A stretch of DNA of 64,000 nucleotides from Locusta migratoria (taxonomy: Eukaryota; Arthropoda; Insecta; Orthoptera; Acrididae). Both the position numbers and the translations under genes were made by a program. The notes beneath the pieces are model-generated. The model had not been told where the DNA came from. It did not search any database and saw only the letters and a program-made list of their open reading frames with translations. The stretch covers positions 346,179,668-346,243,667 of the forward strand of contig CM048744.1 in assembly GCA_026315105.1 (NCBI GenBank), written 5' to 3'. Positions 23,704 to 35,053 of the stretch are shown piece after piece; position 1 is the stretch's first letter, and each line of letters starts with the position of its first letter.

Positions 23704-25267
23704 TGCGCGCGTGAAGGTCGGGGTGAGAGTTTAAAATAGGGAAAGATTAATTTCTAAAACTCACAACCACCAGCTGCGAACCAAATTCCTAAACATGCAA
23801 AAACACTGGAACTGTTATTGCGACTGTTTGACTCGTTTTCTAGGGGATGATACCACACGTTCGCAGGTTTCCTTCCCTGCATATGCTCAACAAAACAAAT
23901 TCATAATAAAATCAAGTTCATGAGAGAAAAGGGTGTACTAACTACTATTTTTGAAAACACGTGAAAGTTCACTTTATGTTGTTTATTTCACAATATTTGA
24001 ACCCTGTGGCTGATACGTCTGTACGTCGACACATTTACCAAATAAAGTTATAGCTCGTGAGCCCCCAGACAAAAATGAATATTTGTCGCGAATTGTTTTC
24101 ACACCACGTGGCTGTCTCAAACACAGTTTATGTTCATGCCTATGCGATGACACGTGTTACATTAACAAATCACAGTCACTTTAATTCAATGCGATGCACA
24201 CCTTGTTCCACCAGCTAAATATTCACAAACACACAGTAGCACTCGATTTAACTTGGTACAGTCTACGACGAGCAACCACACGTGGCGATTGCCACAGACA
24301 AATCTCAAGTCACCACCTCGAGATCCACATGCCGACTGAATGCAGAGCGACGCCGCCCGGCCAGCCACACCACGTGCTCTGGAGTCCTCACTTCCTGCCC
24401 TCGCGCGCCAGAAGCTCAACTGCCGGGGTTTTTTCCCCTACGTCATCAACTTCCGCATGTGAACTGTTCTAACCGATTTGCCAACGTACAGCGCTCGGCC
24501 AATACATTTCTAAAATTTTACTTAAAATCAAAATAATTACACTACACATTAAACAAATATTTTCTTACGTTTTTATATTAGTATAAACATCCATTGTACT
24601 GTTTATCATAATCGTGCAATTTCTTATACCACAGATAAGTGATTTAACTGAATACTTTAAGATAAAATACAAAAGATTAATTGAAAGTAAAATGGGAAAT
24701 AGTTAATATATTATTTTTATAAACAAACATTGCCATGCTAGTTGTGTAACTGTCTTGTCTTCGTTGGTAATTTATTACTTTTCATTGTCAATTAAACATA
24801 TTACGTTAGATGTGACTATATCAGCTAATGTATTGTTTATTTATCAACAGGCTATTTTGTAATGAGGGTCTTAAAGGTTCCTAACTGCATCGTATTACTT
24901 CAAATGCCAGTAGTATTACAATATTTGTGCACTGCACTGTGCCTGGCACTCGCCATTGTCCCTCTCTCCCTTCACCGGAAACGAACTGTAAAATCCTAAG
25001 TTGGAACAAGCCACCAACGTCGGCCTGCTCGCTGGCCTCCCGTCAGCTACAAGCACACAGCAAATATCAACGTGGAGAATTTCTACCTATGGCCTAACTA
25101 TAAATGTTGTCACCCAACTGTGTACATACATTGCTACCATAATTAATAAGATTAAAATTGTGTAACATTTGGTGCATTGGCATGGTCAATGTTTGCAGTG
25201 AACTTCATACTGTTTAATTATCAAATGCTATTAATTACCAGTATTTCTATTGGGCGGTAATCTCACA
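23704..25267. mobile_element. Probable solo LTR inserted in the RTE LINE
   Basis: This 1564-bp segment interrupts the RTE frame exactly. It starts TGCGCGCGTG, ends CTCACA (TG...CA), and is flanked by ACTG at 23700-23703 and 25268-25271. A TG...CA segment with a 4-bp duplication fits an LTR. No gag/pol frame is visible inside. Orientation was not resolved, and the length is long for an LTR, so another element class is possible. Confidence 0.6.
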
Positions 25268-26016
25268 ACTGCTTATCGTCCATGTTTCACTCCCGTACAA
25301 GGCAACACTCCACACAAATGTCTTCAGAAAAAACTTCCTTACACTGAAATTAATATTCGATGTTAGCAAATTTCTCTTTTTCAAAAATGCTTTCCTTCCC
25401 ATTGCCATTCTGCATTTTATATCCTCTGTACTGCGACCGTCATTTGTTATTTTACTACCCAAGTAACAAAACTCATCTACCACTTTCATTGTCTCATTAC
25501 GTATTCTAATTCCTTCAGCATCGCATGATTTTCGGACTGCATTCCATTATCTTTGTTTTGCTCTTGTTAATGTTCATTTTATACGCTCTCTTCAACACAC
25601 TGTCCATTCCATTCAACTGCTCTTCCAGGTCCTTTGCTGTCTTTGACAAAATTACAATGTCATCAGCAAAACGCAATGTTTTTATTTTTTCGCCCTGAAC
25701 TTTAATCCCTATTCCAAATTTTTCTTTGCTCCCCTTCACCGCATGCTCGATGTACAAATTGAATAACATCGGAGAAAGGCTACAACCCTGTCTTACTCCC
25801 TTCACAACTAATGCTTCCCTTTCATGCCCTTACAGTCTAATAACTGCGGTCTGGCTTTTGTACAAGTTGTAAATAACTCTCCTTTCCCTGTATTTTACCC
25901 CTGCTGACTTCAGGATGTGAAAGAGTGTATTCCAGTCAACATTGTCAAAAGCTTTCTCTAAATCTACTAAAGCTAAAAATGTAGGTTTGCCTTTCCTTAA
26001 TGTACAGCTTTTATTC
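25268..26016 (-). pseudogene. RTE-like LINE, reverse transcriptase core
   Basis: The minus strand carries ALVDLEKAFDNVDWNTLF near 25930-25980, GVRQGCSLSPMLFNLYIE, KIKTLRFADDIVILS (catalytic FADD), NINKSKTKIM, VDEFCYLGSKITNDGRSTED and VWSVALYGSETWTIS. These are the ordered RT motifs of RTE-clade LINEs. It joins the C-terminal piece at 23319-23703 when the 23704-25267 insertion is removed. A stop in the stretch before GVRQG and the loss of everything N-terminal of the RT make it inactive. Its upstream edge abuts the mariner at 26019. Confidence 0.9.
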
Positions 26017-26018
26017 TA

Positions 26019-27178
26019 CATGTCCGAAAGTTTTACAGTGTGTAGATACATTCTTTAGGAACAGTATTTTCATTTCTCCAGATAATCCCCATCCCTCTCA
26101 ACTGCCTTACGCCATCTTAGAACCAGCGCCTGCATCCCCGCACGGTAAAATTCTGGACCAACACGTTGGATCCAGTGTTTGGCAGCGTGCACAAGGGAGT
26201 CATCATCTTCAGACCTTGTTCCACGAAGAGTGTCTTAATTTCCCAAAGATGTGATAATCACTTGGAGCCAAGTCAGGACTGTGAGGCGGGTGTTTCAGTG
26301 TTGTCCATCCGAGTTTTCTGGTCGCTTCCATGAATTTTTGACTGACATGTGTCCGTGCATTGTCGTGCAACAGCAAAACATCCTGCTTTTGCCGATTTGG
26401 TCGAACACGACACAGTCGAGCTTGAAGTTTCTTCAGTGTCGTCACATACGCATAAGAATTTATGATGGTTCCACCTGGCATGATGTCGACAAGCAAGAGT
26501 CCTTCAGAATCAAAAAACATCCAGCAGAAGGTATGATTTTGAATTTTTTTTCCTTGGGTGAACTTGCATGATGCCACTCCACTGATTGCCTCTTAGTCTA
26601 TGGTGAAAACTGATGGAGCCATGTTTCATCACCTGTCACAATTCTTCCAAGAAATTCACCTCCACTATTCCCGTACTGTTCCAAAAGTTCTCTGCATACC
26701 GTTTTTCGTGTTTCTTTGTGAGCCACTGTCAACATCCTGGGAACCCACCTGGCACAAACCTTTATTAACGGCAAACTTTCAGTATTCTGCAAACAGTTCC
26801 TTCCCTATCCCTTGCGTCTGTCAGCAGTCACCAATTCGTTAACTCTCGGCACATTGTACAGTACGAGGCCTGCCGCTGCGAAGACGATCCTCAATACTGC
26901 CGTGCCCGCTTTCATCACGTATCCTGCTGGCCCACCGACTAACTGTACTGCTCTCGACAGCAGCACCTCCATTCACCTTTTTCAAACTCTTGTGGATGTT
27001 TCCCGCTGTCTCGTTTTCACAGCACAGGAATTCAATGACTGCACGTTGCTTCTGACGAGCGTAAAGTGTAGTAGCCATCTTGCAGACATGCTGTGACGGC
27101 GCCACTTACAGGACAGGTTGAACTAAGTTTGAAAACAAGCGGGAAGGATGTATCTACACACTGTAAAATTTTAACATG
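26019..27178 (-). mobile_element. mariner-like element (1160 bp)
   Basis: Terminal repeats share TTTTACAGTGTGTAGATACA next to CATGT ends: left at 26019 preceded by TA, right ending at 27178 followed by CA (probably a mutated TA). The element is slightly short for mariner, consistent with small deletions. It encodes the transposase pseudogene given separately. Confidence 0.88.
26209..27105 (-). pseudogene. mariner transposase, DD34D type, frame-broken
   Basis: Read on the minus strand, the N-terminal piece (27105-26839) has a helix-turn-helix region with SSTVSRWASRIRDESGHGSI and EDRLRSGRPRT. Next come RWVPRMLTVAHKETR and GRIVTGDETWLHQFSP (26792-26598; first catalytic Asp in TGDETW). The C-terminal piece (26577-26209) has LLLHDNARTHVSQKF (second Asp) and HSPDLAPSDYHIFGKL (third Asp), with 34 residues between the second and third Asp. 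All three catalytic Asp are present, but frameshifts between the pieces break the protein. Confidence 0.92.
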
Positions 27179-27183
27179 CAGAA

Positions 27184-28094
27184 TGTTTTTTTTTTTAATA
27201 GTTTTTTATTTATTCGTATTAGAAGCATCTTGTACGAACATAACGTGAAACAGAAATGAAGATCAATGAATATAAATACAAATTAGCCATAAATAGTACA
27301 CATATTTACAAGTAACAGCGATAACAGTTAAAAAGGTCTTTTCCCCACGATTAAACATTAAACTATGCTAGCCCAAAATCTGGCTACATCACATGCATCA
27401 CGGGTAGGTCCTGCATGGTACAGCAGGCTGGACAAAGCTCACACTGTAGCAGATGCTCCATGGTTTGTTCTTTTCCACACTCGCAAATGTCAGATGCATC
27501 AGAGACGTCCCACCTCCTCATGTTGACTTTGGATCTTGTTACGTTGGTCCGCAGTCTATTGAGGGACTTCCACGTCATCCAGTCCTCCTCATAGCCAGGT
27601 GGGAGTGCTTCCTGTGGGGTCACCCAGCCACCAAGATCCCCGATCTTTGCTCTCCACATCTCCAGCCTGGTCAGTTGCGGTGATTTGTCGAGCTCCGTCG
27701 TTGCATGCAGAAAGCTTTTCCTTGATTTGAGTCTGCTGTGGACTGGCTGATAATCAAAAAAGGGATGGGTTGATAATTTCGATGCCTTTGCTCGTTCCAT
27801 TCTGGCTGTGACGTCCCTTCTAATCCCAGGTGGCGCTATACCAGCCAGGCAGTATAGTTTTTCAACTGGTGTTGGCCTTAAACATCCCGTGACATTGCGG
27901 CAGGTTTCGTTTAGAGCCACATCCACTTGTTTAGCATGGCATGAGTTGTACCGTACTGGGCACGCGCATTCTGCAGCTGAGCAACACAGGGACAGGGCTG
28001 TGGTTCTTAATGTATTGGGTTGTGCACCCCAGTTTGAGCCTGCGACCTTGCGAACAATACTATTTCTAGCAGCTACTTTGCATTTGGTTTTCAT
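27184..28094 (-). pseudogene. Jockey/I-type LINE, long C-terminal frame with poly(A)
   Basis: A 236-codon uninterrupted minus-strand frame (27384-28094) covers the C-terminal third of a LINE ORF2: GAQPNTLRTTALSLCCSAAE, ALNETCRNVTGCLRPTPVEK, LYCLAGIAPPGIRRDV, WKSLNRLRTNVTRSKVNMRR and CECGKEQTMEHLLQCELC. On the plus strand a T-run near 27185-27198 is its poly(A) tail, preceded by about 185 bp of 3' UTR. It is 5' truncated directly at the TIR-like sequence ending 28133. The catalytic RT core is missing, so it is not active. Confidence 0.85.
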
Positions 28095-28135
28095 ACAGTT
28101 AAATAGTGTGCATTACTTTTGGGTTGACCCTCGTA

Positions 28136-28280
28136 CTTACATTGACATTCTGCCTCATCAAAACAGAAACTGACCAGTTATAAGACAATAGACAATCTGA
28201 ATGTGTGCTCCAGATTGCAGCATTGACCAGTACCCCGAATATACAGGCCTGTATTCGTTGTGGAATTCCGTCCACTAGAT
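28136..28280. other. Short unassigned stretch with hAT target site
   Basis: No gene. It ends with CACTAGAT (28273-28280), the left copy of the 8-bp hAT target duplication. Confidence 0.6.
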
Positions 28281-28825
28281 CAGTGGTTTTCAACCTGTGG
28301 GTCGCTAAATCTTGCTTGGAGGAGTTGCGATCGTAAGGAGCAAACATTCCAGCATGGCTGATAACATGCTTCGTGACTGTCATCTGCTGATACAGAAGTC
28401 ACACAGAACCGACAGGGTTTCGAGAAACGGCACTTTGAAGTCACTTTCCGATGTCGTACTTCTAATGGGTATTAATTTATTTTAAAACTATTGAACCCTT
28501 CAAACACGTAAAGGTGAGAAGCGACCTTATTGAACTCTTCCGACACCTGCGGAATGGAACTAGGTCTGCAGTGTCTGAAGTCGTGTGCAGGTTGTATTCA
28601 CGAGTTCACCCAGCACGCCGGGAGTCTTTCACCTCTGTAAGGATTGAAGGAAGGAAGGATCACGTTTACGGGGATGCTGGTGCAACGTCTAGTACGGTAC
28701 TGACAACTTGGTCTTGTTACGTATTTTCTGTTTTGTAGTAAAAACACCTCACAGAACAGCAATTCGTCAAAGCGCATTTATAAGATGCTCATACTGAAAA
28801 ATGACCAAAAATGGCTACAGCTACA

Positions 28826-28862
<37 letters not shown>
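28826..28862. repeat. (CA)n microsatellite
   Basis: About 18 CA units. The same position in the related copy near 39990-40000 has only a short CA run with a SINE inserted beside it. Confidence 0.97.
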
Positions 28863-28863
<1 letters not shown>

Positions 28864-28865
<2 letters not shown>

Positions 28866-29145
28866 TACTTGTACTACTTGGTGTCAAGAATTTTTGCAGC
28901 TGAAATTTTCAGCAGAGAAGTCGTATACATTTTTTCCAGAAGATTAATACGATATCGTAAAAGTTTAGGAATCTGCTTCGATACTCTGCCATTAACTATA
29001 CAGCTATGAAAGTAAAAGAGGCATTGGTTACCAAACAACAACTTTCATAGAGGTTGAACTCCGTGAAAACGTTTCAGGGGTACCTTCACGTCTGCATCGG
29101 CTCGTTACAGATTTTCATTCCTTAGCTTCATTTATCTTGTTCTAC
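28864..29145. repeat. Flank shared with 40005-40310
   Basis: Shares long blocks in order with 40005-40310 (AGAAGATTAATACGATATCG, TCTGCTTCGATACT, TCGGCTCGTTACAGA, CTTAGCTTCATTTATCTTGT), each followed directly by a minus-strand LINE-A 3' end. The pair descends from one composite unit. Confidence 0.8.
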
Positions 29146-29684
29146 ATCTACACGGGATACTCTGCAAATCGCCTGGCAGAGGGTTCATCGAACCACCTTT
29201 GTAGTATTTATCTCTCATTCCATTCTCGAATAGCACGCGGAAGAAAGAACATGAATCTCTCCGTTCGAGCTCTGATTTCTCGTATTTTATTCTGATGATC
29301 ATTTCTACCTATGTAAGTGGGAGTCAAAATATATTTTCGCATTCGGAAGAGAATCTTTGCGATTGTAGTTTGGTAAGTAGCCCACGCCGCAGCGATAAGC
29401 GCCGTTGTTGTAATGATTTTCATCCCATATCCTGTATCATTTCCGTAACGCTGTCTCTCCTGTATCGTAACAGTACAAAACGAGCTGGCCTTCTTTGGAC
29501 TCTTTCGATGTCCTCCGTCAAAACCCACCTGATAAGAATCCCACATTGGGCAGTTTCTTCAGTAGTTCTGTTGCAACTTTTAAGGGTTCTGCCAATAAAA
29601 CGCAGTCTCTCGTTCGCCTTCCCCACGACATTATCTACGCGTTCTTTCAAGTCTGAAGTAATAGTAAGTTCTTTTCGTACTCAT
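29146..29684 (-). pseudogene. LINE-A copy, 3' part, minus strand
   Basis: The minus strand carries NERLRFIGRTLKSCNRTTEE, a frameshifted WDSYQVG region and the end NKIREIRARTERFMFFLPRA, with the 3' terminus at about 29146 (TCTACATCTACACGGGATAC on the plus strand). Frameshifted and 5' truncated. Confidence 0.85.
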
Positions 29685-29801
29685 GTTCAAAAATGTTCAA
29701 ATGTCTGTAAATCTATCGGACCAAACTGCGTGGTCATCAGTCCGTAGCTTACAAACTACTTAAACCTAGGTAAACTAACCTACGGACACACACACACACA
29801 A
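29685..29801 (-). mobile_element. SINE family 2, tail fragment
   Basis: The plus strand reads AATGTTCAAATGTCTGTAAA, ACCAAACTGCGTGGTCATCA and CAGTCCGTAGCTTACAAACT, the reverse of the family 2 body. The tRNA head is missing; a short CA run stands at that point (about 29788-29800). Confidence 0.85.
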
Positions 29802-29802
29802 G

Positions 29803-31790
29803 AAGTGGTATCGACAGCAATTGAAAGTTTTATACCTAATAAATTAATAAAAGACGGAGGCGATCCCCCTTGGTACACAAAACAGGTTAGGACACTGTTG
29901 CAAAAGCAAAGGAAAAGGCATACTCAATTTAAACGAACACGAAATCCCTAGGATTTGCGATTGTACTCAGAAGCTCGAAATTTAGCGAGGATTTCAATGC
30001 GAGATGCCTACAATATTTATCACAACGAAACTCTTTCTCGTAATTTGACTGAAAACCCAAAGAGATTTTGGTCATATGTTAAATATACTCGGGGAAAGTC
30101 ACAAACAATACCTTCACTACATGATAGTAATGGCGATCCTGCCGATGACAGCGCTACTAAAGCACAGTTACTAAACTTAGCTTTTAGAAACTCATTCACC
30201 AAAGAAGACGAAACCAATATTCCATATTTCGAATGACGAACAGATGCCGTAATGAGTAACATAAAAGTAGATATCATCGGAGTAGTGCAGTAACTAAAAT
30301 TACTTAATAAGAACAAGTCTTCTCGTCCGGATTGTATACCCATTACATTTCTATCTGATTATGCTGAAGCGATAGCTCCTTACTTAAGTCATATACGACC
30401 GCTCTCTCATAGAAGGATCTGTACCAAAAGATTGGAAAGTTGCACAGGTTACACCTATATTCAAGAAAGGCAGTAGGAGTAACCCACTAAACTACAGGCC
30501 TATTTCATTGACGTCAATTTGCAGCAGGGTTTTGGAACATATCCTGTATTCAAATATTATGAATTATCTCGAACAGAACGATCTATTGACCCAAGGTCAA
30601 CACGGATTTAGAAAATATCGTTCATGCGAAACACAACTAGCTCTATATTCACACGAAGTGATGGGTGCTATCGACAAAGGTTCGCAAATCGATTCCGTAT
30701 TTCTTGATTTCCAGAAAGCTTTTGACACCGTACCTCCCAAACGGCTTTTAATCAAATTGCGTGGTTACGGTATATCGCCCCAAATTTGCGACTGGATAGG
30801 GGATTTCCTCTCAGAGGACACAGTTCGTAGTAATCGATGGTAAGGCATCGACTAAAACACAGGTGATATCGGGCGTTCCACGGGGTAGTGTTATAGGTGC
30901 TCTGCTGTTCCTTATTTACATAAACGATTTAGGGGAAAATCGAAGTAGCTCTCTTAGGTTGTTTGCAGATGACGCCGTCATTGACCGTCTAGTAAAATCA
31001 TCTGAACATCAAAACCAACTGCAGAACGAACTGAATAAGATATCGCTATGGTGTAAAAATTGGCAGTCGACTCTAAATAATGAGTAGTGTGAAGTCGTCA
31101 ACATGAATACGAAAAGAAATCCGTTATACTTTGTTTACAAGATGAATCAACAATAGAGAAGGCCGTAAACTCCACAAAACTTCTAGGAATCACTATTACT
31201 TCAGACTTAAACTGGAAAGAACACGTAGATAATATCGTGGGAAAGGCGAACCAGAGACTGCGTTTTATTGGCAGAACCCTTAAAAGATGCAACAGAACTA
31301 CTAAAGAAACTGCATACACTGCGCTTGTCCGTCCATTTTTGGAGTATTGCAGCCCAGTGTGGGATCCTTATCATGTGGGTTTGACGGAGGACATCGAAAG
31401 AGTCCAAAGAAGGGCAGCTCGTTTCGTATTGTCACGATACAGGGGAGACAGCGTTACGGAAATGATACAGGATCTGGGATGGGAATCATTACAACAACGG
31501 CGCTTATCGCTGAGGCGTGGGTTACTTGCGAAACTCCAATCGCCAACATTCTCCTCCGAATGCGAAAATATTTTGTTGACTCCCACTTACATAGGTAGAA
31601 ATGATCATCAGAATAAAATACGAGAAATCAGAGCTCGAACGGAGAGATTCGGGTGTTCTTTCTTCCCGCGCGCTATTCGAGAAAGGAACGGGAGATAAAT
31701 AGTATAATGATGTTTCGATGAACCCTCTGCCAGGCACTTAAATGTGATTTGCAGAGTATCCCATGTAGATGTAGTGTAGAGATGTAGACA
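29803..31790 (+). pseudogene. LINE-A, longest copy (RT plus upstream linker)
   Basis: Adds an upstream region not present in other copies: SEARNLARISMRDAYNIYHN and FWSYVKYTRGKSQTIPSL (29955-30236), the typical stretch between endonuclease and RT in CR1/Jockey-type LINEs. The RT follows with HGFRKYRSCETQLALYSH, DFQKAFDTVPPKRLLIKL, ISGVPRGSVIGALLFLIYIN and RLFADDAVID (FADD present at about 30960). The C-terminal frame 31237-31698 is intact (LVRPFLEYCSPVWDP to RAIRERNGR). The 3' end has an irregular GTAGAT tail. Stops and frameshifts remain, so it is inactive, but it is the best template for the family. Confidence 0.92.
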
Positions 31791-32182
31791 CACACTCAAA
31801 CGTGTATGACTTTTCACCAAGCTTACTAGAATACATTTCTGCAACTGTGAACCAAACAGCTGATCACTAGGTATGGTAGCTATGAAAGAAGACGCGGAAT
31901 TCAGAAGTTTGTACTAAGCGGCTCTTGGAAGATTGAGCTCACTTCTAGGTGTTACATTGTTTTATTTTCGTAGCTTTGTGGTTTGATTGGGATTCCCAAA
32001 AGATCGTCGTTGCATTTCATTGCCGATTAGTAAATACCTGTTATTTTGATAGTGATTTATATAAAACAGCGACATAGTGAAAATATTATTTTAAAGTTCG
32101 GAAGACGGTAGGGGGTCGCCAGAAATTTTCTTTCTTTGAAACGGGTCGCGAATTCTAAAAGGTTCAAAACACTGCACTAGAT

Positions 32183-34126
32183 CATCAACGAACTGTTGGT
32201 CCAGATCTTCTCGCACCTCACTGGCAATTCGGCGTAGATTTCTGATTGGACGTTGGGTGCTCTCGTCCAATGGGCGTTAGTAATATCGTACCGTAGCGTA
32301 AAATAGGATGTGGATAACGCCAGTATCCCGTTGAGGACACAAGCGAACTTCACTGTTGAATGTAGGAAAGTTAGAACGCCAGAAAATGGTAGCCGAAAAG
32401 TCCTCGACGATACATACATACAGGGCTGGTACCTTGTCGTGAATCACGCTTTCGCGTATAACTTGGCTGGAAGATCATTCCATTATACTGTTCGCCATAA
32501 ATTACTATAAATACAGTGGAATTTGCTACTTGAGTAACCTAAAGAGGATCGACTACATAAAACTAAACTGTAAATAAAATTGTCGCTTACTGGGGTACTC
32601 GTTGTATAACGTCTTTAGAGATACTATCAGATCAAAAGTCGGAAACTATAACACAGGATTCAGTATCGGTAAAACCTATGTTTAATCTGGGTGTCAATGG
32701 ACGTAGCTTGCATACATACTAAGTTTTGTAAGTTTGAAATTACGATCTGACAATGGGGGTCAACTATTAGACTGGAAATAATTTCTCTAACAAAACTAGT
32801 TGCAGAGAGTGGATGTAAGCCCAGATTCATCGGAAGAATATTAACGAAATACAACTTGATCCATCACAAGGGATGCCTTTGACCTCGAAACTTTGAATGA
32901 CTCAAACATTCTTGGAATAACTCATCATAAAAATAGCAGTGCTCTGTGTCATTTCTATGCTAAACGTTGCACTCCACCACAAGTGGCATACTAGTATAGA
33001 CAAAGTAACAGTCAATACCTTGGGAAGGATATTATGTCAATCAGTGAAGCATAACTTCTTGAATCGAGACGAACAGAATTCTTGGGCTCGCATTAAAGGT
33101 AATAGCGCAACACACTGACAAATTTTGCATCTGATAAGGCTGATGTGGAATTTTGGTGCAGTGATTAAAAGAAAGAGGAAGAGAACCATGTACATACCAC
33201 ATTCAAACCACCCTTTTTGCATTGAATACCAATTTCTCATTCAAGCGGTCCAATATAACCACCACACTAGTCTTAGGACGTTTTTTTAAATGATATTTAA
33301 CCCTCTCATCGAAATCTCGTAACTGCACTTTGATGATTAGTATGAGTACTAACAAGTGTGTTTGCGCTATTGCGTTCAGCAGAGGATTTTTGGCACTGTC
33401 GATTGAAAGTGTAATTTTACTCACTCGTTGAATTACTTATAATTTTCCTCCTATGAATTTATATCGTGTTCGTTGTTTAAAATGCCACGAATGGCAGATA
33501 GCAACGTTTTGCATGTAAGTAAGAAACTTTAGTTTTTCATTGTTCTACTAACCATGGTTTCGAGCGGTTCACAATATTAGGGATCATGGGGTATCCCTTG
33601 CAAGAAACAGCTCCCGAAAATCGTTTGACTCCTGAGTATTGCTGATAAGATTGAGCCATCTATCAGCTGGAATTAACAGACGCTATAGAAACGAACCAAA
33701 GATGAGCATACGTGTTTCGTTAACGGTTACTCGCGCAAGCGCGTGACATTAATATAGTGCAAGACGCTACGGAGAGAATTGTTGCTTATTACGGAGCACG
33801 TATTCAAAGAAGAGTTTAGTGAATGAAGCAGGGAAGTTCCGGAAACACCCTCCGATATAGCCATAAGGCGGCTTGCCAAGTTAACTAGTACTTCCTGTTA
33901 TATGACTGTAACAGCAAACGTCAAAGGTCTTCGTCTAGTTTCGCTTAAATTTCGTGTCCATAATTCGTAAGCACTTAGTAAACTTTGTTACTAAGAACAA
34001 AACGTTTGGCAAATTATATTTTAACAACAATGCTCTGGAGTAAGTTTCTCAGAGTTTCCTCGTAATTTTCCATCTATTCGCTATTATAAAAGTTCAACAA
34101 AAATATTTTTTCTCGCTTCATTGCAG
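32183..34126. other. No gene or known repeat recognised
   Basis: AT-rich sequence following the hAT element. The first ~250 bp continue the pre-insertion sequence found left of 28273. I found no domain-bearing frame. Confidence 0.45.
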
Positions 34127-34194
34127 ATGTATCAGCACAAGGTGGACTTGAAAATCTTCAGTCCGTCTGAATACAATGCCGGCCTGAGGGAAAG
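34127..34194 (+). other. Candidate host exon (weak)
   Basis: A pyrimidine-rich tract TTTTTTCTCGCTTCATTGCAG ends just before 34127, then an ATG-led frame (MYQHKVDLKIFSPSEYNAGL, then RE) runs to GGGAAAG followed by GTACTA. An acceptor-like and a donor-like site at both edges with an open frame between them fit a 68-bp exon. I do not recognise the peptide, and such a pattern can arise by chance. Confidence 0.25.
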
Positions 34195-35053
34195 GTACTA
34201 CATTGAAAGTGTAGTTTCTTATCGGGTTACTTGGTGACGCACGTACTGAGCAAACTCTTTGGGGTTCCCGATAAAGAGTAGTAGAAGCACTTTTGAGGCC
34301 CAGATAACACAATCTTCCGCTGAAAGACGAAAGCACGTTGTATACCGCTACCCATCTGCTTCGGCAGTAACTTTTTCTCAATGTTCTCTATCCGACGATT
34401 AACCCTCCACTTGTTAACTACTTAATGGAACTGAATCTTGAGCATTCAGCAGTAGGTTTCTTCGTCCTACGTACATAAGTTTCTCCCGATGCGAGAATCA
34501 TCATAGGAGCAAAAGTTGCATAAGGAAGACTTATTTTCGAATTCTAGATACTCAAACATCTCGACTATTACGGGGTACAAATAGGTAACCCGTTCAGACC
34601 CAAGGTAGAGAGAGACGTTTAAGATAAAAAATACATACAGTAATTACAAAAAGAAACCAAATTTATTTTCAAAAATTTGGTACCCACACTGTTTCGGCCC
34701 TGGACTAAAATTTTTTGAGATGCACCATTTTATTACATGCCTTTGAAAGAAATGACATATCACAGGATCATATAAAATCAACTGGTTGTCTGATATCATA
34801 GCTAGACTTGTCAAAACAAGGATATCAACACCATGTCAACAAGTTTTTCTTGTCGCCATTGTAAATGTACTGGAAGTTCGCCGACTGCTGGTGCCACCAA
34901 GTGTAGAAACATGGAACTAAAACACGTTGCGCACGTTACCACAATCCCTCCACGATTGTATGACGCAGTCCCGAACTTCTTAGCGTGAAACACAAAGAAA
35001 TAAAGCGAGCGAAACCAGAACCGCTCAATTGTGCGTACAGAGCCTGAAAGGTC
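34195..35053. other. No gene recognised
   Basis: 34650-34720 contains CACTGTTTCGGCCCTGGAC, which looks like a PLE end on the minus strand (GGCCGAAACAGTG). Otherwise nothing I can name. Confidence 0.4.

Larger units (their letters stand above)
23282..28133. mobile_element. Possible outer mariner-like element defined by matching TIRs
   Basis: CGAGGGTCACTCCAAAAG...ATGCACACTATTTTTA (23282-23317) is matched in inverse at 28099-28133 (TAAATAGTGTGCATTACTTT...GACCCTCG). TA flanks both ends (23280-23281, 28134-28135). Everything between is other elements (RTE LINE, LTR-like insert, a mariner, a Jockey LINE). Either the outer element was filled by insertions and lost its own core, or two separate ends lie here by chance. 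Confidence 0.45.
28281..32174. mobile_element. hAT-type element with perfect 8-bp duplication, filled by nested insertions
   Basis: The left end CAGTGGTTTTCAACCTGTGG and the right end (minus strand) CAGTGTTTTGAACC are hAT-like TIRs. CACTAGAT occurs exactly at 28273-28280 and 32175-32182. Between them lie about 0.6 kb and 0.4 kb of hAT-like flank (the bases beside both ends include a GGGTCGC motif), plus LINE and SINE insertions. No hAT transposase is seen, so it is a non-autonomous copy. Confidence 0.88.
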
